The notes under the pieces are model-generated. The model worked only from the letters and a program-made list of their open reading frames with translations, ran no database searches and was not told the origin of the DNA. From Mycolicibacterium austroafricanum (GTDB lineage Bacteria > Actinomycetota > Actinomycetes > Mycobacteriales > Mycobacteriaceae): a stretch of 64,000 bases of DNA. The DNA lies in NCBI RefSeq assembly GCF_000612725.1, contig NZ_HG964451.1, forward strand, positions 711,180-775,179. The letters run 5' to 3'. Each line of letters opens with the position of its first letter. Positions within the stretch are counted from its first letter, which is position 1. Shown in pieces: positions 24,705 through 33,855 of the stretch. The position numbers were made by a program, and so were the translations under genes.

Positions 24705-26294
24705 ATGGCACTGGCAGGGTCGACCTCGACGTGGGCGCCGCTGGGATCGCCGATCTTTCGCGCGCTGTGGATCGCGCAGTTCGTGTCCAACCTGGGCACC
24801 TGGATGCAGACCGTCGCCGCGCAGTGGATGCTGGTGGGCGATCCCCGTGCCGCGGTCCTGGTTCCGCTGGTACAGACCGCCACCACGCTGCCGGTGATGC
24901 TGCTGGCGCTGCCGTCCGGCGTGCTGGCCGACCTGATCGACCGACGCCGGCTGTTGATCGCCACCCAGGGTGCGATGGCCGCCGGTGTCGGCCTGCTGGC
25001 GGCGCTGACCGGCGCCGGACTGACCACCCCGACCGTGCTGCTGATGTTGTTGTTCGTGATCGGCTGCGGGCAGGCGCTGACCGCGCCGGCCTGGCAGGCC
25101 ATCCAGCCCGATCTCGTTCCCGCTCAACAAATTCCGGCCGCCGCCGCGCTGGGCAGCATGAGCATGAACGGGGCGCGGGCGATCGGGCCGGCGATCGCCG
25201 GCGCGCTGGTGTCGCTGACCGGCCCGACGCTGGTGTTCGCGCTCAACGCCGTGTCGTTCATCGGGATCGTGCTCGTGCTGATCTGGTGGCGGCGGCCCGC
25301 GGTCGAGCGCGACTACCCGCCCGAGCGGGCGCTGGCCGCGCTGAGCGCGGGCGGACGGTACATCCGCAGCTCGCCGATCGTGCGGCGGATCCTGCTGCGG
25401 ACCGTGCTGTTCATCGCACCCGCCAGTGCGCTGTGGGGGCTGCTGCCGGTCATCGCGGCCAACCAACTGGGCCTGGGATCGGCCGGTTACGGCCTGCTTC
25501 TGGGAGCACTGGGTGTGGGTGCGGTGCTCGGCGCTTTCGTGCTGTCGGGTCTGCGCATTCGGTTCGGCCAGAACGTGTTGCTCACGGCCGGCGCGGCGGG
25601 GTTCGCGGTGGCCACCGCGGTGCTGGCCCTGGTGCCTAATTTCGCCGCCGTGCTGGCGGCCCTGGTGGTCGGGGGCGCCGCATGGTTGTTGTCGCTGTCG
25701 ACGCTCAACGCCTCGATGCAGCTGAGCCTGCCCGCGTGGGTTCGTGCCCGCGGGCTGTCGGTGTACCAGTTGATCTTCATGGGCGGGCAGGCCATCGGGT
25801 CACTGCTGTGGGGGTTGCTCGCCGGCGCCACGAACAGCGTCACCAGCCTGCTGGTCAGTGCGGGTCTGCTGGTGGTGTGTGCGCTGTCGTCGCTGTGGTG
25901 GCCGCTGCACGCCGGCACCGGCAATCTCGACCTGACGCCGTCGTCGCACTGGCCCGAGCCGACGCTGGTCTTCGAGCCCGAACCGCTCGACGGTCCGGTG
26001 CTGGTGCTGACGTCCTACTGCGTGCCTGCACACAAGGAAGACGCGTTCCTGGCGGCCATGGCGGTGCTGGGCCGGTCGCGTCAGCGCACCGGCGCATCGC
26101 AGTGGCGGCTGTTCCGCAGCGTCGAGCAGGAGTCGACGTTCGTGGAGACCTTCATCGTGCGGTCCTGGGGCGAGCACATGCATCAGCACTACACCCGGCT
26201 GACCGGGCAGGACCAGCTGATCGAACAGAACGTCGAGCAGTACACCGACGGCACGCCGGTCTCCCAGCACTACCTCGCGGTGCGCGACGTGTGA
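24705..26294 (+). CDS. MFS transporter (MFS_3 type) with C-terminal ABM-like domain
   Basis: The 529-residue protein has about 12 membrane segments in residues 15-400. The loop between segments 2 and 3 reads GVLADLIDRRRLLI, as in enterobactin/multidrug exporters. Residues about 425-529 are soluble (VLVLTSYCVPAHKEDAFLAAM, QWRLFRSVEQESTFVETFIVRSWGEH) and look like a ferredoxin-like antibiotic-biosynthesis-monooxygenase domain; this fusion is known among MFS_3 proteins. It probably exports a small molecule handled by the adjacent oxidoreductase. Confidence 0.9.
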   Translation: MALAGSTSTWAPLGSPIFRALWIAQFVSNLGTWMQTVAAQWMLVGDPRAAVLVPLVQTATTLPVMLLALPSGVLADLIDRRRLLIATQGAMAAGVGLLAALTGAGLTTPTVLLMLLFVIGCGQALTAPAWQAIQPDLVPAQQIPAAAALGSMSMNGARAIGPAIAGALVSLTGPTLVFALNAVSFIGIVLVLIWWRRPAVERDYPPERALAALSAGGRYIRSSPIVRRILLRTVLFIAPASALWGLLPVIAANQLGLGSAGYGLLLGALGVGAVLGAFVLSGLRIRFGQNVLLTAGAAGFAVATAVLALVPNFAAVLAALVVGGAAWLLSLSTLNASMQLSLPAWVRARGLSVYQLIFMGGQAIGSLLWGLLAGATNSVTSLLVSAGLLVVCALSSLWWPLHAGTGNLDLTPSSHWPEPTLVFEPEPLDGPVLVLTSYCVPAHKEDAFLAAMAVLGRSRQRTGASQWRLFRSVEQESTFVETFIVRSWGEHMHQHYTRLTGQDQLIEQNVEQYTDGTPVSQHYLAVRDV

Positions 26295-26344
26295 CCTGAG
26301 GCGTGGAATCCCAGCAGTCACAGGTATCCGCGCAAACCCAACGC

Positions 26345-26884
26345 TTACTTCGCCCGCTCAGCGGAGAACGACACCGCCACCTCGTCGGCGACCTTCATGG
26401 CACCCAACATCATCGAGTACGGCTTGAGACCGAAGTCGGAGTGGCGGACCACGGCGTCACACGACATCCGCCAGTTGTCCCCGAGGTCGTCCACCCGCAG
26501 GTCCACCACATGCTCGCGGGCCTTCCCATGGATCTCCAGCGTGCCCGACAGTCGGTAGCCACCGTCGGTCTTCGTGATCTGGTCGGACCGAAACGTGATG
26601 TGCGGGAACCGGTTCGCACCCAGTGTCTTGAGGGCGTTGGACCGAGCCAACGCCTTCTCCGGGCTCGTCAACCCCTTGACCCCGCCCTCCCCGCGCAGCA
26701 CTTCGAGGCTGCCGACGTCCACCGACAGCTCCATCGACACCGGTTCACCGGCCCACCGCACCGTGGCCTGCCACGCCATCGCGATCGTCAGCCGGTGCCC
26801 CATCGCGGCGGCCGGACCCGCCACCCCGGTGGTCACCGTCAGCGCGCCGTCCGAGGAGTCCAACGTCCAAACCGTGTCCGCCAC
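26345..26884 (-). CDS. YceI-family lipid-binding protein
   Basis: The 179-residue protein has the YceI layout: VWTLDSSDGALTV at the start, MELSVDVGSLEV, FPHITFRSDQI, YRLSGTLEIHGKAREHVVDL, and a C-terminal GLKPYSMMLGAMKVADEVAVSFSAE. YceI beta-barrels bind isoprenoid lipids; many are periplasmic, but no signal peptide is visible here, so this form is probably cytoplasmic. The start is GTG 26884. It follows the FAD oxidoreductase gene with 9 bases between, forming an operon. Confidence 0.9.
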   Translation of the reverse strand: MADTVWTLDSSDGALTVTTGVAGPAAAMGHRLTIAMAWQATVRWAGEPVSMELSVDVGSLEVLRGEGGVKGLTSPEKALARSNALKTLGANRFPHITFRSDQITKTDGGYRLSGTLEIHGKAREHVVDLRVDDLGDNWRMSCDAVVRHSDFGLKPYSMMLGAMKVADEVAVSFSAERAK

Positions 26885-26893
26885 AATGCGAAT

Positions 26894-27820
26894 CTACCCC
26901 GGCGGGAACGGCAGCCCGTACGCGTCGGCCAGCAGACTCTGCACGATGATCATCGCGGCCTGCGACCCCGACGCGACAGCGCCGGCGATGTGCGGCTGCT
27001 CGGTGCAGGCGTCCCCGGCCGCGAACACCCCGCCGGCGCTGGTACGAGCCATCGTGTCGACGGTGAGCGGTTCGGTGCCCAGCGGGCCGGGCGTGCACGT
27101 CGCGCCCAGCTGCGCGGCCAGCGCGGACCGCTGTCGCACCGGCGCCTCCACCAGCAGCCCGTCCCTGGCCAGCCGGGTTCCGTCGGCGAACGCGATACTT
27201 TCCAACCGGCCGTCCGCACCGATCAATTCGACGACGCGCCGGTCGTCGACGGTCACGCCGGCCCGGTGCAGCACCCGCTGGTCGTCAGAGGACAGCCCGG
27301 ACCGGCCGTCGGTCAGCAGCACCACGTCGTCGGTCCAGCCCCGCAGCATCAGCGCCGTGTGCAACCCCTGTTCGCCGGAGGTCAGCGCCGCCAGCTTCCC
27401 GTCCCGCATCTCCCAGCCGTGGCAGAACGGGCAGTGGAATACCGACCGACCCCAGAGCTCGGCCAGCCCGGGCAGCTGCGGCGGGCAGTACGACATGCCG
27501 GTGGCGAGCAGCACCCGCCGCGCCCGGACGTCGGCGCCGTCGACGTCGAGGAGGAATCCGCGGTCGATCCGGCGGCCGCCCCGCACCTCCCCTCGGCGGA
27601 ATTCCACGCTCGGGTACTCCCTGAGCTCCTCACGCCCGGCCGCGTAGAGCTCGTCGGGCGGTCGCCGGTCGTAGCCGAGCAGTCCGCCGATGACGGGTGA
27701 CGCCCGGTTACTCGGGTCGTCGGCGTCGATGACGATCGTCGACCGCCGGGCCCGGCCCAGCACAAGCGCCGCACTCAGTCCCGCCGCGCCGGCGCCGACG
27801 ACTGCGCATTCGAATTCCAC
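26894..27820 (-). CDS. Thioredoxin reductase-like FAD/NAD(P) oxidoreductase
   Basis: The 308-residue protein has the FAD motif VVGAGAAGLSAALVLGRARR at its N-terminus, a redox-type pair CPFCHGWEM near residue 135, an NAD(P) region with PLTSGEQG-like character, and a C-terminal GVFAAGDACTEQPHIAGAVASGSQAA. This matches the thioredoxin reductase fold, though GWEM after the cysteine pair is more like the toxoflavin/gliotoxin-type reductase relatives. It probably reduces a disulfide or quinone-like substrate. GTG 27820 starts it. YceI follows in the operon. Confidence 0.85.
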   Translation of the reverse strand: MEFECAVVGAGAAGLSAALVLGRARRSTIVIDADDPSNRASPVIGGLLGYDRRPPDELYAAGREELREYPSVEFRRGEVRGGRRIDRGFLLDVDGADVRARRVLLATGMSYCPPQLPGLAELWGRSVFHCPFCHGWEMRDGKLAALTSGEQGLHTALMLRGWTDDVVLLTDGRSGLSSDDQRVLHRAGVTVDDRRVVELIGADGRLESIAFADGTRLARDGLLVEAPVRQRSALAAQLGATCTPGPLGTEPLTVDTMARTSAGGVFAAGDACTEQPHIAGAVASGSQAAMIIVQSLLADAYGLPFPPG

Positions 27821-27979
27821 GAACCGTCTTGTTCCCCGAATTCGCGCCGCTGAACGTCGACCGTCCCAGGTAACCCGCCGGTCTTACGAATCGGCGACCA
27901 ATACCTCGATAGCCTTGACGCCCGGCGATCCCTCGTGACGATGTAAGAACACACCGGGAGACGGGAGGACAACCGACAC

Positions 27980-28993
27980 ATGCTCGACATCAGCGCGGCG
28001 ACGTGGGCGGTGACGATCGGGGTGATCGTCGCCCTGCTCGCAGTGGATCTGATCCTGGCGGCATTGCGGCCGCATCGGGTCGGGTTCCGGGAGGCCACGG
28101 CGTGGTCGGTGTTCTACATCCTGTTCGCCATCGGTTTCGGCGTGTGGTTCGCCGTCACCTACGGCGGCGACTTCGGCACCCAGTATTTCGCCGGGTACAT
28201 CGTCGAGAAGAGCCTGTCGGTCGACAACCTGTTCGTGTTCGTGATCATCATGGCGACGTTCGCGGTGCCCGAGGAGCACCAGCACAAGGTGCTGACCTTC
28301 GGCATCATCCTGGCGCTGATCATGCGGGCGATCTTCATCGCCGTCGGCGCGGCGCTGCTGTCGCTGTTCTCGTTCATGTTCCTGCTCTTCGGCCTGCTGC
28401 TGATCTTCACCGCCGTCCAGCTGTTCCGGCATCGCGACGAGGACCCCGACGTCGAGAACAACATCATGATCAGGGCCACCCGGCGGCTCATCCCGATCAG
28501 CGACGAGTACGACGGCGGCAAGCTGTTCACCCGCGCCAACGGACGCCGGATGGCGACTCCGATGCTGGCGGTCCTGGTCGCGATCGGCAGCGTCGACCTG
28601 CTGTTCGCGCTGGACTCGATCCCGGCCGTGTTCGGCGTGACGAGCGAGCCCTACATCGTGTTCACCGCGAACGCATTCGCGTTGTTGGGTCTGCGCGCGT
28701 TGTTCTTCCTGGTCAAGGGGCTGCTGGACCGGTTGGTGTACCTGTCGACCGGGCTGGCGATCATCCTGGCCTTCATCGGCGTCAAGCTGGTGCTGCACTG
28801 GGGCCACGTCGACATCAACCCGAGTATCCCGGAGGTCGACACCTATCTCAGCCTGGTGGTGATCGTGGCGATCCTGACGATCGTCACCGTCGCAAGCCTG
28901 ATCAAAACCCGGCGCGACCCGACGGCGAAGGCGCACCCCGGTTCGCTGCGCGCCACCCGGCGGGACGAGGAACGACCCGACGCCGCGCCGTAG
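27980..28993 (+). CDS. TerC-family integral membrane protein
   Basis: The 337-residue protein has about nine membrane helices and the TerC hallmarks EKSLSVDNLFVFVIIM near residue 75 and SVDLLFALDSIPAVFGVT near residue 210, each with the conserved Asp pair. TerC proteins are linked to manganese export and metal or tellurite tolerance, including metallation of exported proteins. A GGGAGGAC site precedes ATG 27980. The 159 bp upstream show no recognisable manganese riboswitch. Confidence 0.93.
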   Translation: MLDISAATWAVTIGVIVALLAVDLILAALRPHRVGFREATAWSVFYILFAIGFGVWFAVTYGGDFGTQYFAGYIVEKSLSVDNLFVFVIIMATFAVPEEHQHKVLTFGIILALIMRAIFIAVGAALLSLFSFMFLLFGLLLIFTAVQLFRHRDEDPDVENNIMIRATRRLIPISDEYDGGKLFTRANGRRMATPMLAVLVAIGSVDLLFALDSIPAVFGVTSEPYIVFTANAFALLGLRALFFLVKGLLDRLVYLSTGLAIILAFIGVKLVLHWGHVDINPSIPEVDTYLSLVVIVAILTIVTVASLIKTRRDPTAKAHPGSLRATRRDEERPDAAP

Positions 28994-29068
28994 GCCGAAG
29001 CCGAATACGCCACGTTCATAACAGGTTTCGTGTTGCTGACGCATCTGCACAATCTGGCCGCGCCGCCG

Positions 29069-29476
29069 TCACGACGGCACCCGTACCACCATCTCGATCT
29101 CGATCTGCAGCTCCGGCCCGGCCAGCGCCTGCACCCCGATTCCGGTCAGGCTCGGCAGCGACGAACCGAAGAACTCCCCCAGCGCCGGGAACGCCTCCTC
29201 CAGCCGCTCCGGCGTCAGGTCGACGACGTAGATCCGCGCCATCGCGATGTCGTCGCGGGTGGCGCCGACGGAGTCCAGGCACACCTGAAGGTTGGCCGTC
29301 ACCATCCGCGCCTGCTCGGCGAGCGACGACGGGGCCGTCGGGCACGACGGGCTCCACGCCACCTGGCCGGAGAAGAACGCCAGCTTTCCCGCCTCCACCA
29401 CCGACCCCTGCGAGTGATGGTTCGCGGTGGAGTCGAACAGCTGGGGCGGGTTGATGCGCTGGATCGGTCGGCTCAC
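29069..29476 (-). CDS. Rid family (RidA/YjgF-like) protein
   Basis: The 135-residue protein has RidA-type order: RINPPQLFDSTANHHSQGSVVEAGKLAFFSGQVAW, LQVCLDSVGATRDDIAMARIYVVDLTPE and a C-terminal GVQALAGPELQIEIEMVV. The usual Arg in the active-site loop is not obvious (IYVVDL in place of VFLTDM with R), so enamine deaminase activity is uncertain. GTG 29476 is the start; a longer upstream frame is non-homologous. It is divergent from the tandem TetR genes across a 348 bp AT-richer region, so it may be one of their targets. Confidence 0.82.
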   Translation of the reverse strand: MSRPIQRINPPQLFDSTANHHSQGSVVEAGKLAFFSGQVAWSPSCPTAPSSLAEQARMVTANLQVCLDSVGATRDDIAMARIYVVDLTPERLEEAFPALGEFFGSSLPSLTGIGVQALAGPELQIEIEMVVRVPS

Positions 29477-29824
29477 GGTCAGCTCCCTCGGATTCGGGGT
29501 GGTCGGCGGTCGCCGGATTGTCGCGCAGGGCACCGACATCCACCCGGCCGGGACGCGTCTGAGTCTTCTTCCGCTCGCGCAGACGCGATATCCGCAGCCC
29601 GATCGGCGAACTAGCAGTTTGCTCGACAAGTCATTTGTATTGGAATTCGCAAACGTCGTTTCGACGCCCTGAACTGCCCGAGTGTGACCAATTGAGGATA
29701 TTCGAATAATCGCCCCATCGGTGTGGGAACCTTTTCGAAGGGGGTGGTCACATTCGTAGCAGACGGGGAAAAGCCTGCGCACATCCGTTTTGGCGAAAAG
29801 AGTCCGATGAGGGAAACTTGCCTG
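29477..29824. other. AT-richer divergent intergenic region with palindromes
   Basis: The 348 bp region separates the Rid gene from the first TetR gene and has visibly lower GC than its neighbours. It contains the perfect palindrome TATTCGAATA at 29699-29708. Two inverted copies of TGTGACCA lie near 29682 and 29746. I see no gene in it. It is a plausible control region bound by one of the TetR proteins. Confidence 0.5.
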
Positions 29825-30403
29825 GTGTCGGCGCCTGATCGCTCCAGCAGTCTGCGCGAGCGGAAGAAGACTCAGACGCGTCTCGCGATACGCCGGGAGG
29901 CGTTCCGGTTGTTCGAGACGCAAGGATATGCGAATACGACGATAGATCAGATTGCTGAAGCCGCCGATGTTTCTCCCAGAACTTTCTACCGATATTTCGG
30001 AGTAAAAGAAGCGCTGCTCCTGTCCGACGATCACAGTTCGCCGATTGTCGAGGCATTCGCGGGCGCGCCCCGGGAGCTGACGGTCGCGGCCGCTTACCGG
30101 CACGCCGTGGAAGAGGTGTTCGGGACGTTGTCCTCGGCGGAGCGCGTCGACGCCGTGGCGGGGCAACGGATCCTCTACCAGGTGCCTGAGGCGCGCAGCC
30201 TGGTCTACGCCGAGTACGTCCGGCTGATCGACGCGATCACCGAGGTGCTCAAGGACCGCCTCGACGACGACGTCGACGACGTTGAGCGACGTGTGATCGC
30301 CGGTGCCGTGGTCGGTGTCCTCATCGCCGCGTCGCACAACGAACCCCTGCCACAGGAGACGGTGTTCGAGGCGCTGACCATCCTGGACAACAGGCTGTCA
30401 TAG
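29825..30403 (+). CDS. TetR family regulator, paralogue 1
   Basis: The 192-residue regulator has SLRERKKTQTRLAIRREAF, FETQGYANTTIDQIAEAADVSPRTFYRYFGVKEALLLSDD and a helical C-terminal domain ending VIAGAVVGVLIAASHNEPLPQ. It is a close paralogue of the next gene over its full length. GTG 29825 aligns with the GTG of paralogue 2; ATG 29807 is an alternative. The first half uses AT-rich codons while the second half is GC-rich, so the gene looks like a mosaic with a junction near 30055. Target genes are not shown by sequence; Rid is the closest divergent gene. Confidence 0.88.
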   Translation: MSAPDRSSSLRERKKTQTRLAIRREAFRLFETQGYANTTIDQIAEAADVSPRTFYRYFGVKEALLLSDDHSSPIVEAFAGAPRELTVAAAYRHAVEEVFGTLSSAERVDAVAGQRILYQVPEARSLVYAEYVRLIDAITEVLKDRLDDDVDDVERRVIAGAVVGVLIAASHNEPLPQETVFEALTILDNRLS

Positions 30404-30467
30404 CGGCCTTCGGCGCGGGATCAGGTTGTGCACCCACATATTCGAAGAGGAAGGAGGAACTGGGCCG

Positions 30468-31046
30468 GTGTCGGGACCCGATCGCCCGCAGAGTCTGCGG
30501 GAACGCAAGAAAGTGCGGACACGTCTGGCCATCCGCCGCGAGGCGTTCCGCCTCTTCGAGAAGCAGGGCTACGCCACTACCACCGTGGAGCAGATAGCCG
30601 ACGCCGCTGACGTCTCGCCACGCACGTTCTACCGCTATTTCGGCGTGAAGGAAGCGCTGCTGCTCTCCGACGACAAGATCTCGCCGATCGTGCAGGCTTT
30701 CATCGATGCGCCTGCCGAGCTGAGCGTCGTCGCCGCGTACCGGCACGCTGTCGCCACCGTGTACTCGGCACTGTCACAAGAAGAACGGGACGACGTAGTC
30801 GCCGGTGAGCGGATGATGTACAACATCCCCGAAGCTCAGGGACTCGCCTACACCGAGTACGTCCGGCTGATCGACCTCATCGCCGCCGGGCTGACTAAGC
30901 GGCCCGGCGCGCCGACCGACGAACTGGAGCGGCGGGTGATCGCCGGGGCGATCGTCGGGGTGCTGATCGCCGCGTCGCACAACAACCCGCTGCCGGACCA
31001 GGCGCTGGTGAAGTCACTCGAGATTCTGGACCGCCGGCTGTCCTGA
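30468..31046 (+). CDS. TetR family regulator, paralogue 2
   Basis: The 192-residue protein repeats the layout of paralogue 1: RERKKVRTRLAIRREAFRLF, TTTVEQIADAADVSPRTFYRYFG and VIAGAIVGVLIAASHNNPLP. GTG 30468 lies 10 bases after an AAGGAGG site, which favours it over the upstream TTG/GTG codons. GC content is uniformly high, unlike paralogue 1. The tandem pair could regulate each other or have split ligands. It ends 2 bases before the convergent lipoprotein gene. Confidence 0.88.
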   Translation: MSGPDRPQSLRERKKVRTRLAIRREAFRLFEKQGYATTTVEQIADAADVSPRTFYRYFGVKEALLLSDDKISPIVQAFIDAPAELSVVAAYRHAVATVYSALSQEERDDVVAGERMMYNIPEAQGLAYTEYVRLIDLIAAGLTKRPGAPTDELERRVIAGAIVGVLIAASHNNPLPDQALVKSLEILDRRLS

Positions 31047-31047
31047 G

Positions 31048-33378
31048 CTATCCGCCGAGCGCCTGGCCTGCGGGCCCGAGGTCGAGGAACACGGTCTCGC
31101 CGTTGGCGTCGTCGAGCCCGTCGTTGTCGGTGACGACGTAGAGCTTGCCGTTGCCTGCCACCGCGAAGCCCTCCACCTTCTCCTGGGTGAAGCCGCGGTT
31201 GGCCTGCAGATCGGGAAGAATGTTGCGCGCCAACGTCTTCGGCAGCACCTTCGGCGCCTCGGCACCCGTCGCTCCCCCGCCGTCCGGGATGGCCACGCGG
31301 TAGATCGCCTTGACCCGGGCGTCGGGACCGTTGAGCTTGTCGCGCTCCAGCACCAGCAGCGAGCCGTCGTGCACCTGGATCTCGGACAACCCGATCCAGT
31401 CGCCCTCGGTGTCGGTGGAGTCGAGCTGGTAGCAGAACCACTCCCAGCGGTCGTCGGCCGGGGTGTAACGGCCGATCCTGGCCACGCCCTTGGGGTCGGT
31501 CTTGACCTCGCGCTGCAACGCCACCCAGACGGCGTCACCGTCGACCGCGACGCCTTCCAGGCCCTGACCACCCAGGCCGGCCGCGACATCGGCGGGCAGC
31601 GACACCCGCTTCTCGATCTTGCCGTCGGCGGCGACGAACACCAGCTCGTTGCCGGGGCCCTCCTCGCCCTCGACCGCCAGCACGAAGCCGCCGTCAGGTT
31701 TGGCGGCCACCCCTTCCACGTCGAGGGTGACGGGCTGGCCGTTGTCGGTGATCGGCAGCTGCGTGTCGATCAGCGCCGGCGTCTTCGTCAGGTCGATGCC
31801 GAGGATCCGCGACGGCCCGTAGGCGTTGTCGGTGGAGGTGTAGAGCCGGTTCTCGTCGGCGGGGTCGGCCGACAGCGCACTGAGCGCACCCCACGCGATC
31901 GGGGCGTCGTCGACGTCACCGGACACGATGGACGGGAAAGACGGTTTGGCACCGGCGAATTCGGCACCGAACCCGTAGACGGTGACCGATGCGCGGACCC
32001 GGGCCTCGGCGTCGTCTGCCTCCGAGGAGATGACGACCAGCTCGCGCGACGGGATCGGCAGCACGCCCTCGGGGCCGGGCGTGGTGGGCAGGATCTGGCG
32101 GAACTGCGGGGCGGTGACGTCGCTGACGTCGTAGACGGCGACGAAGTTGCTCCGCTCGGACGCCACCAGCGCGGTGGGGCGGCCGCCGATCTCGGTGATC
32201 GCCAGGCCTTCGGGCTCGGGTCCCTTGGATTCCGAACGACCTTCGATGTGCATGCCGGTGCGCACGGCCAGCTGCTCGACGGTGTTGCCGGCGTCCCAGA
32301 CCACCTCGCCGGTGGTGGCGTCGAAGATGGTCCAGCCGCGGGTGCCGCCCTTCCAGTCGCCCTCGTTGGCGGTGGCGACGTGGTCGTCGTCGACCCAGCC
32401 GATGGCGTCGGGTTCGCGCGGGGTGTCGGTGATCGAGCCGGTCTGGTCGATGGCGTCGTCCTCGGCGGTGTCGATGCCGGCCACGGATGCGGTTCCGGCG
32501 GTGAAGATCTTCTGCACGGCACCGGTGCGGCCGTCGACGATGGCGATGCCGTTGTTCTCCTGCAGCGTCACCGCGACCTGGCCGCGGGAGTTGATGCTGA
32601 CGTACTCGGGCTCGAGGTCCTCGGGTGCGTCCAGTCCGGCGGCGCGGGCGGCCTCGACGTCGAAGTCGACCTTGCGCGGCGTCCATCCGGTAGGGGCGCC
32701 GGTGAGGTTGATCAGCTGAAGGAAACCGGTCGGGGGCTGGGGCAGGTCGCCTTCCTCGGCGCCGGGCGGGGTGAACTCCTCGTCGCGCTGGTTCTCCATC
32801 GCGATGGCGGCGAACGAGCCGTCCCCGGCGATCGCGATCGAGTCGGGCTGGCCGCCGAGGTCGATGCTGTGCACGCGGGTCCGGTCGGCCACGCGGACGA
32901 CGTCGACGCGCCCGGACGGCTTGGTGAAGTCGCCGCCGGTGGTGTCGACGACGACGAGGACGAACTCGCCGACCGCGGCCACCGAGGTGGGCTGGTCGTC
33001 GGCGTGTCCCAGCTCGGCAAGCGAAAGCGTGCCCAGTCCAACGGGTTTGGCGGGGTCACGGATGTCGAGGAAGCCGATGCGCTTGGCGGCGGCGTCGGTG
33101 TAGATGACGGTGTTGCCGTCGGGGGTGACGGTGGAGATCTCGGCGACGGTCTCGGAAGCCGGGTCTTCGTCGGCGGGTTTGTTCAGGTACACCGGGTAGG
33201 TGGCGGCGCGGTGGAAGCGCTCGGCGTCGGGGATGTTGAAGTCGATCGGCGAGGTGGCCTTGGGGGTGTCGGTGCCCTCGGCGGGCGCCTCGTCCTGGGT
33301 GTCGGTGGAGCAGGCGGCGAGCAGCAGTGCCGCGATCGCCGCGGTGGTCATGGCTCGGGCCAGGTGCGAGGCCGTCAT
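31048..33378 (-). CDS. Esterase-like/phytase-like beta-propeller lipoprotein
   Basis: The 776-residue protein has a lipoprotein signal (MTASHLARAMTTAAIAALLLAACST, Cys at about residue 22), so it is exported and lipid-anchored. The body is repeat-like beta-propeller sequence with TVTPDGNTVIYTDA, SIAIAGDGSFAAIAMENQRDEE, PDAIGWVDDDHVATANEGDW and KGPEPEGLAI, as in choice-of-anchor I/phytase-like proteins. A second propeller follows with LDVEGVAAKPDGGFVLAVEGEEG and a C-terminal VEGFAVAGNGKLYVVTDNDGLDDANGE. The family probably hydrolyses phosphate esters, unproven here. It is convergent with the TetR genes. Confidence 0.88.
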   Translation of the reverse strand: MTASHLARAMTTAAIAALLLAACSTDTQDEAPAEGTDTPKATSPIDFNIPDAERFHRAATYPVYLNKPADEDPASETVAEISTVTPDGNTVIYTDAAAKRIGFLDIRDPAKPVGLGTLSLAELGHADDQPTSVAAVGEFVLVVVDTTGGDFTKPSGRVDVVRVADRTRVHSIDLGGQPDSIAIAGDGSFAAIAMENQRDEEFTPPGAEEGDLPQPPTGFLQLINLTGAPTGWTPRKVDFDVEAARAAGLDAPEDLEPEYVSINSRGQVAVTLQENNGIAIVDGRTGAVQKIFTAGTASVAGIDTAEDDAIDQTGSITDTPREPDAIGWVDDDHVATANEGDWKGGTRGWTIFDATTGEVVWDAGNTVEQLAVRTGMHIEGRSESKGPEPEGLAITEIGGRPTALVASERSNFVAVYDVSDVTAPQFRQILPTTPGPEGVLPIPSRELVVISSEADDAEARVRASVTVYGFGAEFAGAKPSFPSIVSGDVDDAPIAWGALSALSADPADENRLYTSTDNAYGPSRILGIDLTKTPALIDTQLPITDNGQPVTLDVEGVAAKPDGGFVLAVEGEEGPGNELVFVAADGKIEKRVSLPADVAAGLGGQGLEGVAVDGDAVWVALQREVKTDPKGVARIGRYTPADDRWEWFCYQLDSTDTEGDWIGLSEIQVHDGSLLVLERDKLNGPDARVKAIYRVAIPDGGGATGAEAPKVLPKTLARNILPDLQANRGFTQEKVEGFAVAGNGKLYVVTDNDGLDDANGETVFLDLGPAGQALGG

Positions 33379-33490
33379 CCGTCACCCTCTTCAGTTGTGC
33401 CGATGGGACGGTTGACCTTGACCTGGGCAGATGAGCGGATCACGATCACCCGGTGAACGCCGGGTGGCGGGTTGGTGTCCGGCACCCCGT

Positions 33491-33554
33491 CGCCGAAATC
33501 GCATTCCACGCGCGTCAAATGCGCGTGGCGATCACAGCACACGCAGTCTCGGCG
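33491..33554. repeat. Palindrome-ended element D2 with strong inner hairpin
   Basis: The 64 bp stretch starts CGCCGAAATCGC and ends GCAGTCTCGGCG, like element D1 at 22003. It holds a hairpin with perfect 8 bp arms CCACGCGC (33506-33513) and GCGCGTGG (33521-33528) and a 7-base loop. It lies between the divergent lipoprotein gene and a small gene. Confidence 0.6.
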
Positions 33555-33587
33555 AGCGCTGCGCCGACCCATGGCCGAAAATGAGCT

Positions 33588-33851
33588 ATGGACAGTTCCG
33601 AGTTGAGCGAAGCAGCTTGGGATCTGGTGGAGCACTGCCGCAAGTGGCTGAACATCAGCGAGCTGAACACCGCGTTCGTGCGTCTGGGCGTCGGCGAGTA
33701 CAACGACGCGATGATCATCGCGCTGAAGTCGGCGTTGCGCGCCGGGGAGTCGCTGCCGGCCCATCTGCTGGCCCGACTGACCGCGCTCGGGCAGGTGTAC
33801 TACTTCGACCAGGACCTCACCGGGCTTCTCGCGACGCTCGACCCTGAGTAA
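33588..33851 (+). CDS. Small conserved-type protein of unknown function
   Basis: The 87-residue helical protein reads MDSSELSEAAWDLVEHCRKWLNISELNTAFVRLGVGEYNDAMIIALKSALRAG. No signal, metal or catalytic motif is visible. Codon use is typical for the region and the ATG follows a spaced leader, so it is probably real. It converges with the next gene with only 4 bases between the stops. Confidence 0.6.
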   Translation: MDSSELSEAAWDLVEHCRKWLNISELNTAFVRLGVGEYNDAMIIALKSALRAGESLPAHLLARLTALGQVYYFDQDLTGLLATLDPE

Positions 33852-33855
33852 GCGG

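Noticed and set aside
27821..27979. Manganese (yybP-ykoY) riboswitch before terC
   Set aside because: The leader lacks a recognisable riboswitch core; only a ribosome site is visible.
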